NCBI RefSeq assembly: GCF_013314975.1
Contig: NZ_JABTYH010000006.1
Location: 1 to 64,000 of the forward strand
Length of the DNA: 64,000 nt
From: Pseudarthrobacter oxydans
GTDB taxonomy: Bacteria; Actinomycetota; Actinomycetes; Actinomycetales; Micrococcaceae
Reading direction: 5' to 3'
The notes below the pieces were generated by a model, which saw only the letters and a program-made list of their open reading frames with translations, did not search any database and was not told where the DNA came from. Made by a program: the position numbers and the translations under genes. This document shows, in pieces, positions 56,382-64,000 of the stretch (position 1 is its first letter; every line of letters begins with the position of its first letter).

Positions 56382-57131
56382 ATGAATGTGTCCCACCCCC
56401 CTGCCGCCGCTGCCCGTCCGTCCGGTTCCGACGCCTTTATCAACGCGGAGGGCAGCGCCGGGCTGCACGATGCGCGCCTCTACCTCTGCACGGATGCGCG
56501 CCGCAGCCAGGGCGACTTTGAACAGTTCGTGGATGCCGCGTTCGCCGGCGGCGTGGACATCATCCAGCTCCGGGACAAGTCCATCGAAGCCGCCGAGGAG
56601 CTGGAACTCCTCGCCGTCCTGAAGGAGGCAGCGGTCCGGCACGGCAGGCTGTGGGCAGTGAACGACCGCGCCGACATTGCTGTGCTGTCCGGAGCGCCGG
56701 TCTTCCACATCGGGCAGAAGGACCTTCCCCTCCAGGCAGCCCGGACGCTGCTGAACGGGAACGCCGCCATCGGCCTGTCCAGCCACAGCCCTGGACAGGT
56801 GGATGCCGCCCTGGCAGCGGCCGCCGGCCCGGCGGCGCTCGACTATTTCTGCGTGGGCCCGCTGTGGGCAACACCCACCAAGCCCGGCCGCGCCGCCGTC
56901 GGGCTGGACCTGGTGACGTATGCGGCGGCGGCCTCAGCGGCGCAAGGGCAGGGACAGTCCGACGGCGGTGTGCCCTGGTTCGCGATCGGCGGGATTGACC
57001 ACGGCAACGTGGAACAGGTGGTGGAGGCCGGGGCCAGCAGGATCGTTGTGGTCCGGGCCATTACGGAGGCCGACGATCCGTCAGCGGCGGCCGCATCGCT
57101 GCTCGACGCGCTGGACGCCGCCCGCCCGTGA
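56382..57131 (+). CDS. thiE: Thiamine-phosphate synthase ThiE
   Basis: 249 residues. Joins the thiazole and pyrimidine moieties to thiamine phosphate. TIM-barrel signatures: [42 protein letters not shown] and [31 protein letters not shown] supplies the pyrophosphate loop. About 25 extra N-terminal residues. ATG 56382 is 7 nt behind TAGGCT (56369-56374), suggesting a leaderless mRNA outside riboswitch control. Divergent from thiO. Confidence 0.95.
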   Translation: MNVSHPPAAAARPSGSDAFINAEGSAGLHDARLYLCTDARRSQGDFEQFVDAAFAGGVDIIQLRDKSIEAAEELELLAVLKEAAVRHGRLWAVNDRADIAVLSGAPVFHIGQKDLPLQAARTLLNGNAAIGLSSHSPGQVDAALAAAAGPAALDYFCVGPLWATPTKPGRAAVGLDLVTYAAAASAAQGQGQSDGGVPWFAIGGIDHGNVEQVVEAGASRIVVVRAITEADDPSAAAASLLDALDAARP

Positions 57132-57207
57132 CGCGGCGCCGGATCCGCACCGCATCCCGCGGGCGGCTCCCTGCACTATTCGCGGAATTCGGGCTACGCT
57201 GATTTTC

Positions 57208-58713
57208 GTGTCACATCATCGGCTGGCCCCCAGTGTCCACGAGCACACCAACGCCCTCGAGGCTGCACTCAGCGCCCTGCGGACGGAGCTCGAGCTGCCT
57301 GGTGAGTACCCGGCCGAAGCCGTGAAGGACGCCGAGGCCGCCGTGTCGGCACTGAAGCTGCCGTCCCATGACCTGACGGGCATAGACTTCATCACCATCG
57401 ACCCGGCGTCGTCCACGGACCTTGACCAGGCGCTCTTTATTGAACGGGACGGCAGCAGCTACCGCGTGCTCTACGCCATTGCCGACGTTCCCGCCTTCGT
57501 GGCTCCCGGCGGCCCGCTGGATGCCGAGACCAGGCGCCGCGGCCAGACTTTTTACACCCCGGACGGCCGCATTCCGCTGCACCCTGAAGTCATCAGCGAG
57601 GGCGCCGGAAGCCTCCTGCCGGGACAGGACTGTTCCGCGTTCGTCTGGGACTTCCGCCTCGATGTCCGCGCCGAAGTCACCGCGGTGACGGTGGGACGGG
57701 CCCGGATGCGCAGCCGCGCCAAGCTCAGCTACAAGGGCGCCCAGGCGGAACTGGACGGCGGCAGCCCTTCAGAAGTCCTGGTCCTCCTCAAGGAGGTGGG
57801 GCTCAAGCGCGTGGAGCTGGAGCGCGCCCGTGAGGGTGCCAGCCTGAACATGCCGGACCAGGAAATTGTCCAGCTTCCCGACGGCGGCTACCGGATTGCC
57901 GCGGCCCCGCAGCTGCCCGTGGAGGACTGGAACGCCCAGATCTCGCTCATGACGGGAATGGCCGCTGCGCAGCTCATGCTGGCCGGCAAAGTGGGCATCC
58001 TCCGCACCATGCCCTCACCGGATGAGCGGTCCCTGCACCACTTCCGGCTCCAGACAGAGGCCCTCGGGAAGCCCTGGGACGGTGAGGTCAGCTACGGCGA
58101 GTACCTGCGCAGCCTGGACCCCACGGATCCCCGCCAGCTGGCCATTATGCACTCAGCCGGCATGCTCTTCCGCGGTGCGGCGTATACGGCGTTCGACGGC
58201 GCGGTTCCCGAGGACGCCGTGCAGTCCGCCATCGGCGCTGCCTACGCCCACACCACCGCGCCGCTGCGCCGCCTGGTGGACCGCTTTGTCCTGGTGACCT
58301 GCGAAGCCCTGTGCAACGGCGGCGACGTGCCCGGCTGGGTCCGTGAGGCGCTGCCGTCGCTTCCCGAGATCATGGCCGGCTCGGACCAGCTGGCGTCCCG
58401 GATGGAGCGCATGGCCCTGGACACCGTGGAGGCGGCGCTCCTGGTCAACCACATCGGGCAGGAGTTCGACGCGATCGTGATCTCCGGATCCAAGCCCCAG
58501 AAGGACAACGGCAACGGCGGCAACGGAAAGAACGGCAACGGCCGCAACGGCAACGGCAACGGCGGCTCAGGCATCATCCAGATTGCCGAGCCTGCCGTCA
58601 CGGCCCGCTGCGCCGGTGAGCTGGAGGCCGGAACCAAGGTCCGGGTGCGCCTCGTGTCCTCCGACATTGCCACCCGGGAAGTACATTTCGAGCTGGTCCC
58701 GCCCCTGTCCTGA
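57208..58713 (+). CDS. RNB-domain exoribonuclease (RNase II/R family)
   Basis: 501 residues, shorter than RNase II/R because the cold-shock domains are lacking. The RNB catalytic loop is ITIDPASSTDLDQALFIERD, with the metal-binding Asp cluster, and TAPLRRLVDRFVLVTCEALC is conserved near the end of the RNB domain. A low-complexity Asn/Gly repeat (near residues 430-455) precedes a short C-terminal beta domain. The GTG start is 7 nt behind TACGCT (57195-57200 approx.), consistent with a leaderless transcript. Confidence 0.92.
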   Translation: MSHHRLAPSVHEHTNALEAALSALRTELELPGEYPAEAVKDAEAAVSALKLPSHDLTGIDFITIDPASSTDLDQALFIERDGSSYRVLYAIADVPAFVAPGGPLDAETRRRGQTFYTPDGRIPLHPEVISEGAGSLLPGQDCSAFVWDFRLDVRAEVTAVTVGRARMRSRAKLSYKGAQAELDGGSPSEVLVLLKEVGLKRVELERAREGASLNMPDQEIVQLPDGGYRIAAAPQLPVEDWNAQISLMTGMAAAQLMLAGKVGILRTMPSPDERSLHHFRLQTEALGKPWDGEVSYGEYLRSLDPTDPRQLAIMHSAGMLFRGAAYTAFDGAVPEDAVQSAIGAAYAHTTAPLRRLVDRFVLVTCEALCNGGDVPGWVREALPSLPEIMAGSDQLASRMERMALDTVEAALLVNHIGQEFDAIVISGSKPQKDNGNGGNGKNGNGRNGNGNGGSGIIQIAEPAVTARCAGELEAGTKVRVRLVSSDIATREVHFELVPPLS

Positions 58714-59017
58714 GCGGGGCCGTTTTTCCTGCCGGCGTGCAGGCACACCGGGCCAAAGCCGGGTTTCCGTGCCCGTGCGGCTAGACTGAAGAGGTAGAAA
58801 TGGATGCCCGGTCGTTGATTTCCTTGATTTGAAACCAACAAGCCCGCCCCTACGCGATCTTGAGATACACCCGCTGGTCACCAGTGCCAGCATTTTAGAT
58901 AGCCCGCGATCGGCTTCCACTGGAATTGCTTGCGCGCCTGAGCGTGCTCCGGAACGGCCTGCCGGCCGGCCCGTTGAGCAGGCAGCGCCATTGCCCAAAT
59001 GAATAAGGAAACTCCAC
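58714..59017 (+). other. Long leader region of the DEAD-box helicase gene
   Basis: 304 nt without a gene. A likely -10 box TAGACT lies at 58782-58787, so the mRNA would have about 225 nt of 5' leader. The leader contains small inverted pairs (for example CTGGT-C-ACCAG near 58873) and an AT-rich stretch around 58895. Long leaders are typical of cold-inducible helicase genes, so post-transcriptional control is plausible. A weak hairpin CCTGC...GCAGG near 58730 may end the RNase gene. Confidence 0.5.
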
Positions 59018-60706
59018 GTGAGTGAATTGCATACCCACCAGCTTCTGACGGACGACTCCGGCACCGAAACGCTTGAGCCGGAAGAAACCATCATCTCCGA
59101 CGAGAAGCCGCACGAGATTGAGGAGAAGTCCTTCGCGGACTTCAACGTCCGCGCCGACATTGTGGAATCCCTGGCGGACGCCGGGATCACCCACCCCTTC
59201 CCCATCCAGGCGATGACCCTGCCGGTGGCCCTCTCCGGCCACGACATCATCGGCCAGGCCAAGACCGGCACCGGCAAGACCCTGGGCTTCGGCATCCCCG
59301 CCCTGCAGCGCGTGGTGGGCCGTGACGACGCCGGCTACGAGAAACTCGCAGTACCCGGCGCACCGCAGGCCCTGGTCATCGTCCCCACCCGTGAACTCGC
59401 GGTGCAGGTGGCCAACGACCTGCAGACGGCCTCCCGCAAGAGGAACGCACGCATCGCCACCATCTATGGCGGCCGGGCCTACGAGCCCCAGGTGGAAGCC
59501 CTGAAGAACGGCGTGGAGGTTGTGGTGGGAACCCCCGGACGCCTCATCGACCTCTACAAGCAGAAGCACCTGAGCCTGAAGAACGTCAAGGTCGTCATCC
59601 TGGACGAGGCCGACGAAATGCTTGACCTCGGCTTCCTGCCGGACGTCGAGACCCTGATCGCGGCCACGCCGGCGGTCCGCCAGACCCTGCTGTTCTCCGC
59701 CACCATGCCCGGCCCCGTCATTGCCATGGCCCGCCGCTACATGACCCAGCCCACCCACATCCGTGCTGCTGATCCGGATGACGAAGGCCTCACCAAGCGG
59801 GACATCCGCCAGCTGATCTACCGCGCGCACAGCATGGACAAGATCGAGGTGGTGGCCCGCATCCTCCAGGCCAGGGGCCGCGGCCGGACCATCATCTTCA
59901 CCAAGACCAAGCGCACCGCAGCCAAGGTTGCCGAGGAACTGGTGGACCGCGGGTTCGCGGCCGCCGCGATCCACGGCGACCTCGGGCAGGGCGCACGCGA
60001 GCAGGCGCTCCGGGCCTTCCGCAACAACAAGGTGGATGTCCTGGTGGCAACCGATGTGGCCGCCCGCGGCATCGACGTGGACGACGTCACCCATGTCATC
60101 AACTACCAGTGCGTGGAAGACGAAAAGATCTACCTGCACCGGGTGGGCCGCACCGGCCGCGCCGGCAACAAAGGCACCGCCGTGACCTTCGTGGACTGGG
60201 ACGACATGCCGCGCTGGGGACTGATCAACAAGGCACTGGGCCTGAGCGTTCCGGAACCCATCGAAACCTATTCCTCCTCCCCGCACCTTTACGAGGACCT
60301 GGACATTCCCGAGGGCACCAAGGGCCGGCTGCCGCGCGACAAGCGCACCCTGGCCGGTGTTGACGCCGAGGTGCTGGAGGACCTGGGCGAAACGGGCAAG
60401 AAGAACGCCCGCGGTGGCCGCGACGCCGGCAGTTCCCGCGACCGCGACGGCCGTGGCCGGGACAGCCGTGACCGCGGCGCCAAGCGCGAAGGCGGCCGCA
60501 GCGGCGACTCCGCTGCCCGCTCCGGCGAGCGCCGCCGTCGTACTCCCGATGCCGCCGCAGCCCCCGCTGGCGCCGGTGACGCTCCGGCAGCGACCGAGGC
60601 CGAGCAGCCCTCACGCACCCGGCGCCCCCGCACCCGCACCCGGCGCCGCAACGGTGAAGTGGTGGGCGGCGGAAACGCCGCACAGTCCGGCAGCACCGAG
60701 GCCTAA
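59018..60706 (+). CDS. DEAD-box ATP-dependent RNA helicase
   Basis: 562 residues. Motifs: Q motif PFPIQAMTLPVALSG, I AKTGTGKTLGFGIPAL, Ia PTRELAVQVA, II VVILDEADEMLDLGF, III LFSATMPG, V TDVAARGIDVDDV and VI HRVGRTGRAGNKG. From about residue 465 a basic Arg/Gly/Asp-rich tail follows, likely RNA-binding. Ribosome assembly or mRNA turnover role by family. GTG 59018 has AAGGAAA 8 nt upstream. The position next to TetR and DUF3107 recalls mycobacterial rhlE. Confidence 0.95.
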   Translation: MSELHTHQLLTDDSGTETLEPEETIISDEKPHEIEEKSFADFNVRADIVESLADAGITHPFPIQAMTLPVALSGHDIIGQAKTGTGKTLGFGIPALQRVVGRDDAGYEKLAVPGAPQALVIVPTRELAVQVANDLQTASRKRNARIATIYGGRAYEPQVEALKNGVEVVVGTPGRLIDLYKQKHLSLKNVKVVILDEADEMLDLGFLPDVETLIAATPAVRQTLLFSATMPGPVIAMARRYMTQPTHIRAADPDDEGLTKRDIRQLIYRAHSMDKIEVVARILQARGRGRTIIFTKTKRTAAKVAEELVDRGFAAAAIHGDLGQGAREQALRAFRNNKVDVLVATDVAARGIDVDDVTHVINYQCVEDEKIYLHRVGRTGRAGNKGTAVTFVDWDDMPRWGLINKALGLSVPEPIETYSSSPHLYEDLDIPEGTKGRLPRDKRTLAGVDAEVLEDLGETGKKNARGGRDAGSSRDRDGRGRDSRDRGAKREGGRSGDSAARSGERRRRTPDAAAAPAGAGDAPAATEAEQPSRTRRPRTRTRRRNGEVVGGGNAAQSGSTEA

Positions 60707-60714
60707 CCCCCTTC

Positions 60715-61587
60715 ATGACTGACACTGTCTGGGCGCCGGACGGCAGCAGCCTGGTGGTCCACGCGGACAACGCGGACTTCCTCCCCTCGCTGCCGGACGG
60801 CGCCTTCACACTTATCTACGTGGACCCCCCGTTCAACACGGGCCGGGCCCAGCGGCGCCAGCAGACCACCATGGTGGTCAACGCGGACGGCACCGGCGAC
60901 CGTGTCGGCTTCAAGGGGCGCTCCTACGACACCATCAAAGGCGCGCTCCACCGCTACGACGACGCCTTCAGTGACTACTGGTCCTTCCTGGAGCCGCGGC
61001 TCGTGGAGGCGTGGCGGCTGCTGGCGGAGGACGGCACCCTGTACCTGCACCTCGACTACCGCGAGGTGCACTACGCCAAGGTGATGCTGGATGCGATCTT
61101 CGGCCGTGAATGCTTCCTGAACGAGATCATCTGGGCCTATGACTACGGCGCCCGGGCCAAGAACCGCTGGCCCACCAAGCACGACAACATCCTGGTGTAC
61201 GTGAAGAATCCCTCGAAGTACCACTTCGACAGCGCCGAGGTGGACCGCGAACCCTACATGGCACCGGGCCTTGTCACGCCAGCCAAACGCGAACTGGGCA
61301 AACTGCCCACCGACGTCTGGTGGCACACCATCGTCTCGCCCACCGGCAAGGAAAAGACCGGGTATCCCACCCAAAAGCCGGAGGGCCTCATCCGCCGCGT
61401 GGTGGCGGCGTCCAGCCGGCCCGGTGACTGGTGCCTGGACTTCTTCGCCGGTTCCGGAACCCTGGGTGCGGTGGCCGCGAAGATGGACCGCAGGTTTGTG
61501 TGTGTGGACCAGAACCAGCCGGCCATCGACATCATGGCCCGGCGCCTGGGTGCCCACGCGGAGTTCACCGCGTTCCCGCCCAACTAG
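60715..61587 (+). CDS. Solitary DNA methyltransferase (N6-adenine/N4-cytosine, beta-class order)
   Basis: 290 residues. Catalytic motif IV is TLIYVDPPFNTG at about residue 35, and SAM motif I is LDFFAGSGTLGAVA near residue 243; motif IV before I is the beta-class order. DPPF favours N6-adenine, but this is not certain. A short target-recognition stretch lies between. No restriction endonuclease or specificity subunit is nearby, so it looks like an orphan epigenetic methyltransferase. It begins 8 nt after the helicase gene, and its stop codon lies in a long palindrome. Confidence 0.9.
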   Translation: MTDTVWAPDGSSLVVHADNADFLPSLPDGAFTLIYVDPPFNTGRAQRRQQTTMVVNADGTGDRVGFKGRSYDTIKGALHRYDDAFSDYWSFLEPRLVEAWRLLAEDGTLYLHLDYREVHYAKVMLDAIFGRECFLNEIIWAYDYGARAKNRWPTKHDNILVYVKNPSKYHFDSAEVDREPYMAPGLVTPAKRELGKLPTDVWWHTIVSPTGKEKTGYPTQKPEGLIRRVVAASSRPGDWCLDFFAGSGTLGAVAAKMDRRFVCVDQNQPAIDIMARRLGAHAEFTAFPPN

Positions 61588-61637
61588 GTAGCAGCACATG
61601 TCGGTTTGGGACTCCAAAACGACATGTGCTGCTACCT
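61586..61637. repeat. Long near-perfect palindrome after the DNA methyltransferase gene
   Basis: An 18-bp perfect inverted repeat (AGGTAGCAGCACATGTCG, 61586-61603, with 61620-61637) encloses a second 5-bp stem TTTGG/CCAAA and a 4-nt loop. It begins inside the methyltransferase stop codon and lies 11 nt before the converging PHP gene end. It can act as a bidirectional terminator. No U-tract is seen, and the length suggests a REP-like dispersed element. Confidence 0.75.
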
Positions 61638-61648
61638 GGTTGCCGTGA

Positions 61649-62497
61649 TCAGGGACGGACGACAGCGGTCCCTGTCCCCATTTCCTCGATCCGCGCCAGG
61701 ACGTCCGGCTCGGTGAGGTTCTCCCCCAGCAGGTTCGGCTTGCCGGTGCCGTGGTAGTCCGATGACCCGGTAATCAGGAGGTCGTGCCTGCCGGCGAGCC
61801 GCCGCAGGAACCGGCGACCCTCCTCCGGATTGTCACGGTGGTTGACTTCCAGGCCCGCCAGGCCGGCGTCGATCATCTCCTGGTACACCCGCTCGCCTAC
61901 GATCCTGCCGCGGGAGGACGCCACGGGGTGGGCAAAGACGGGGACCCCGCCGGCGGCACGGACCAGTTCGACGGCGATGGCCGGCGCGGGTGCGTAGTGC
62001 TGGATGAAGTAGCGCGAGCGTGAGGTGAGGATGGAGGCAAAGGCCTCGGAGCGGTCCTCCACCACCCCGGCCGCCACGAGGGCGTCCGCGATGTGGGGGC
62101 GGCCGAGGGTCGCGCCGGGGGCGACATGGTGGATGACGTCGTCCCAGGTGAGGGGGTAGTCCTCAGCAAGCAGGGTGACCATCCGCTCGGCACGGGTATG
62201 CCGCGCGTCCTTGGCTTTGGTGATTTCCTCCAGCAGTCCCGGATGCTTCGGGTCGTGCAGATAGCTCAGGAGGTGGACGCTGATGCCCTCCTCTGTCCGG
62301 CAGGAAACCTCCATCCCGGGGACCAAGGCCACCCCGTGTTCAACGGCTGCAGCAGAAGCCTCGTCCCAGCCGGCCGTGGAATCGTGGTCCGTCAGCGCTA
62401 CGACGTCCAGGCCGGCGCGGGCCGCGGAAGCCATGACGTCTGCGGGATTCTCGGTGCCGTCCGAGACATTGGAGTGGGCATGCAGGTCGATCCTCAC
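61649..62497 (-). CDS. PHP-domain phosphoesterase (YciV/RNase AM-like)
   Basis: 282 residues. Metal-binding motifs of the PHP superfamily: DLHAHSNVSDGT (HxH), ALTDHDSTAGW, VPGMEVSC, PVFAHPVAS and ITGSSDYHG. The best-known close members dephosphorylate 3',5'-bisphosphonucleotides and trim small RNA ends. The GTG start at 62497 is 6 nt behind TAGTCT (62509-62504), suggesting a leaderless transcript; divergent from the aminopeptidase gene. Confidence 0.92.
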   Translation of the reverse strand: MRIDLHAHSNVSDGTENPADVMASAARAGLDVVALTDHDSTAGWDEASAAAVEHGVALVPGMEVSCRTEEGISVHLLSYLHDPKHPGLLEEITKAKDARHTRAERMVTLLAEDYPLTWDDVIHHVAPGATLGRPHIADALVAAGVVEDRSEAFASILTSRSRYFIQHYAPAPAIAVELVRAAGGVPVFAHPVASSRGRIVGERVYQEMIDAGLAGLEVNHRDNPEEGRRFLRRLAGRHDLLITGSSDYHGTGKPNLLGENLTEPDVLARIEEMGTGTAVVRP

Positions 62498-62621
62498 CTA
62501 TCCAGACTAGTTGACCCGGCGTTCACCCTGTGTATGGCCGGCCGCAACTCCCGCGTTCCCGTCCCGCCGGCACCGGCTCCGCCTGTTCGCGCAGCCGCGG
62601 AGCTGGTGAGACGATGGTGCG

Positions 62622-64000
62622 GTGAAAGATGCCGAAAACACCCCCACCTCTGCTTCCCAGCCGTTGGAGGAGCGCGTCAACAACCGCTCGCAGCGGCCCA
62701 GTTCCGACGCGTTCAAGGCCTTCATGGCCGGCAACTGGGCGCCCGCCAGCCAGGAGCTCCCGGCACGTGACGCCGTAGCCGGCTACGCCTCGGCCCGGCG
62801 CAAGGCAATCTCCGGACAGTTCAAGGGCGAACGCCTGGTGATCCCCGCCGGCCCGCTGAAAGTCCGCTCCAACGACTGCGACTACCGCTTCCGCCCCCAC
62901 TCCGGATTCGCGCACCTCACCGGGCTCGGCCTCGACCACGAGCCTGACGCCGTCCTGATCCTTGAACCCGTCGGGGAAGGAAAGGGCGACGACGGCGGCC
63001 ACCACCGGGCAACGCTCTACTTCCGGCCGCTGGCCGGGCGGGACACGGAACAGTTCTACGCAGACTCCCGGGCCGGCGAGTTCTGGATCGGCGCCCGTCC
63101 CACCCTCGCGGAGTTCGAGTCACGCCTTGGCCTGGCAACGGCACATATCGACCAGCTGGAGACAGCCATCACCAAGGACGTGGGCGCCCCCGAAATCGGC
63201 GGCATCTCCATCCGCCTGGTCCGCAAGGTGGACGAGAACATCGACGCGCTGGTGGACACCGCCCGCTACAACACGGCGAAGGACCCGGACAACCTGGACC
63301 TCGCCGTCCTCGATGCCCTGGACGAAAAGCTGAGCGAAGCCCTCTCCGAACTGCGCCTCCTCAAGGACGACTGGGAGATCGGGCAAATGAAGCTCGCGGT
63401 GGCTGCCACCGTTGAAGGGTTCGAGGAAGTCGTAAAAGTCCTGCCTCGCGCCCTCACGCACGCCCGCGGCGAGCGCGTGGTGGAAGGAGCCTTCTTCGCC
63501 CGGGCGCGCGAGGTGGGCAACGAACTGGGATACGACACCATCGCGGCCTCCGGCAACAACGCCACAGTGCTGCACTGGACCCGCAATACGGGGAAGATCC
63601 ACGCCGGAGAACTCCTCCTGCTGGACGCCGGCGTGGAAGCCGATTCCCTGTACACGGCGGACATCACCCGCACCCTCCCCGCCAGCGGCGTGTTCACCGA
63701 CATCCAGCGCAAAGTCTACGAAGCCGTGCTCGACGCGGCCGACGCCGGGTTTGCCGCAGCACAGCCCGGGGCGAAGTTCCGCGATATCCACACCGCGGCC
63801 ACCACAGTGCTTGCCGAGCGGCTTGCGGAGTGGGGGCTCCTGCCGGTGACGGTGGAGGAGGCCATCAGTCCCGAGGGCCAGCAGCACCGCCGGTGGATGC
63901 CGCACGGCACCAGCCACCACCTGGGGCTGGACGTCCATGACTGCGCCCAGGCCAAACGGGAACTCTACCTGGACGGCATCCTCACCGAAGGGATGGTCTT
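62622..64000 (+). CDS. Xaa-Pro aminopeptidase (aminopeptidase P, M24B), N-terminal part
   Basis: The first 459 residues are in the window; the gene runs off the right edge. An AMP_N domain (about 45-215; YRFRPHSGFAHLTGLGLDHE) is followed by the pita-bread M24 domain, with metal ligands in LLLDAGVEADSLYTADITRT (two Asp) and the His of MPHGTSHHLGLDVHD. It removes N-terminal residues ahead of proline. The remaining Glu ligands lie outside. The GTG at 62622 follows GACGAT by 6 nt. Confidence 0.93.
   Translation, partial: MKDAENTPTSASQPLEERVNNRSQRPSSDAFKAFMAGNWAPASQELPARDAVAGYASARRKAISGQFKGERLVIPAGPLKVRSNDCDYRFRPHSGFAHLTGLGLDHEPDAVLILEPVGEGKGDDGGHHRATLYFRPLAGRDTEQFYADSRAGEFWIGARPTLAEFESRLGLATAHIDQLETAITKDVGAPEIGGISIRLVRKVDENIDALVDTARYNTAKDPDNLDLAVLDALDEKLSEALSELRLLKDDWEIGQMKLAVAATVEGFEEVVKVLPRALTHARGERVVEGAFFARAREVGNELGYDTIAASGNNATVLHWTRNTGKIHAGELLLLDAGVEADSLYTADITRTLPASGVFTDIQRKVYEAVLDAADAGFAAAQPGAKFRDIHTAATTVLAERLAEWGLLPVTVEEAISPEGQQHRRWMPHGTSHHLGLDVHDCAQAKRELYLDGILTEGMV

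Noticed and set aside
60715..61587. Restriction-modification island
   Set aside because: No endonuclease, specificity subunit, integrase or composition change was found around the methyltransferase.

Overview
The window is high-GC chromosomal DNA from an actinobacterium, most likely Arthrobacter or Pseudarthrobacter (Micrococcaceae). The evidence is GC-rich codon use, the SigK/RskA and AdnAB families, a coproporphyrin-dependent heme pathway ending in ChdC, a J-domain protein and TPM/PspA pair typical of the group, and many probably leaderless genes with a TANNNT box 6-8 nt before the start codon. It looks like core chromosome. I see no phage genes, transposases, plasmid functions or CRISPR array. 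Gene order around 15-34 kb and 51-60 kb resembles, from memory, the Rv3193c-Rv3211 region of Mycobacterium tuberculosis.

Layout. 1-13.9 kb: start of a cysteine desulfurase, a lipoprotein, a J-domain protein, tRNA methyltransferase TrmL, SigK with its anti-sigma factor RskA, an etfB-etfA-PIG-L operon, an HtrA protease, a TPM-domain protein followed by PspA, and a photolyase. 14-34.2 kb: a cytochrome b membrane protein, two identical initiator tRNA-fMet genes each with its own terminator, a UPF0182 membrane protein, a PDZ-Lon protease, a DUF2342 zincin-like protein, a YgjP-type metallopeptidase, UvrD2, NudC, a phosphotransferase, the AdnA/AdnB helicase-nuclease and an alkyltransferase-like protein. 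This stretch is rich in DNA repair genes. 34.2-37.8 kb: a DEDD exonuclease and a complete polar amino acid ABC transporter.

37.8-50.5 kb: a near-complete heme biosynthesis cluster. One minus-strand operon runs chdC-hemH-hemC-hemD-hemB-LLM oxidoreductase-hemL. A second runs hemE-hemY, divergent from hemA. Together they convert glutamyl-tRNA to heme through coproheme. 50.5-57.1 kb: moeZ, a TetR regulator, a DUF3107 protein, a small membrane protein, a pterin dehydratase, and thiO-thiS-thiG behind a TPP riboswitch with thiE divergent. 57.2-64 kb: an RNB exoribonuclease, a DEAD-box helicase with a long 5' leader, a solitary DNA methyltransferase, a PHP phosphoesterase, and the start of an aminopeptidase P.

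The most unusual structure is non-coding. Between hemA and moeZ there is a mirror-symmetric array of six 13-bp motifs, three per arm, spaced exactly 32 bp apart within each arm (50551-50717). It is not a CRISPR and I cannot assign it to a known family.
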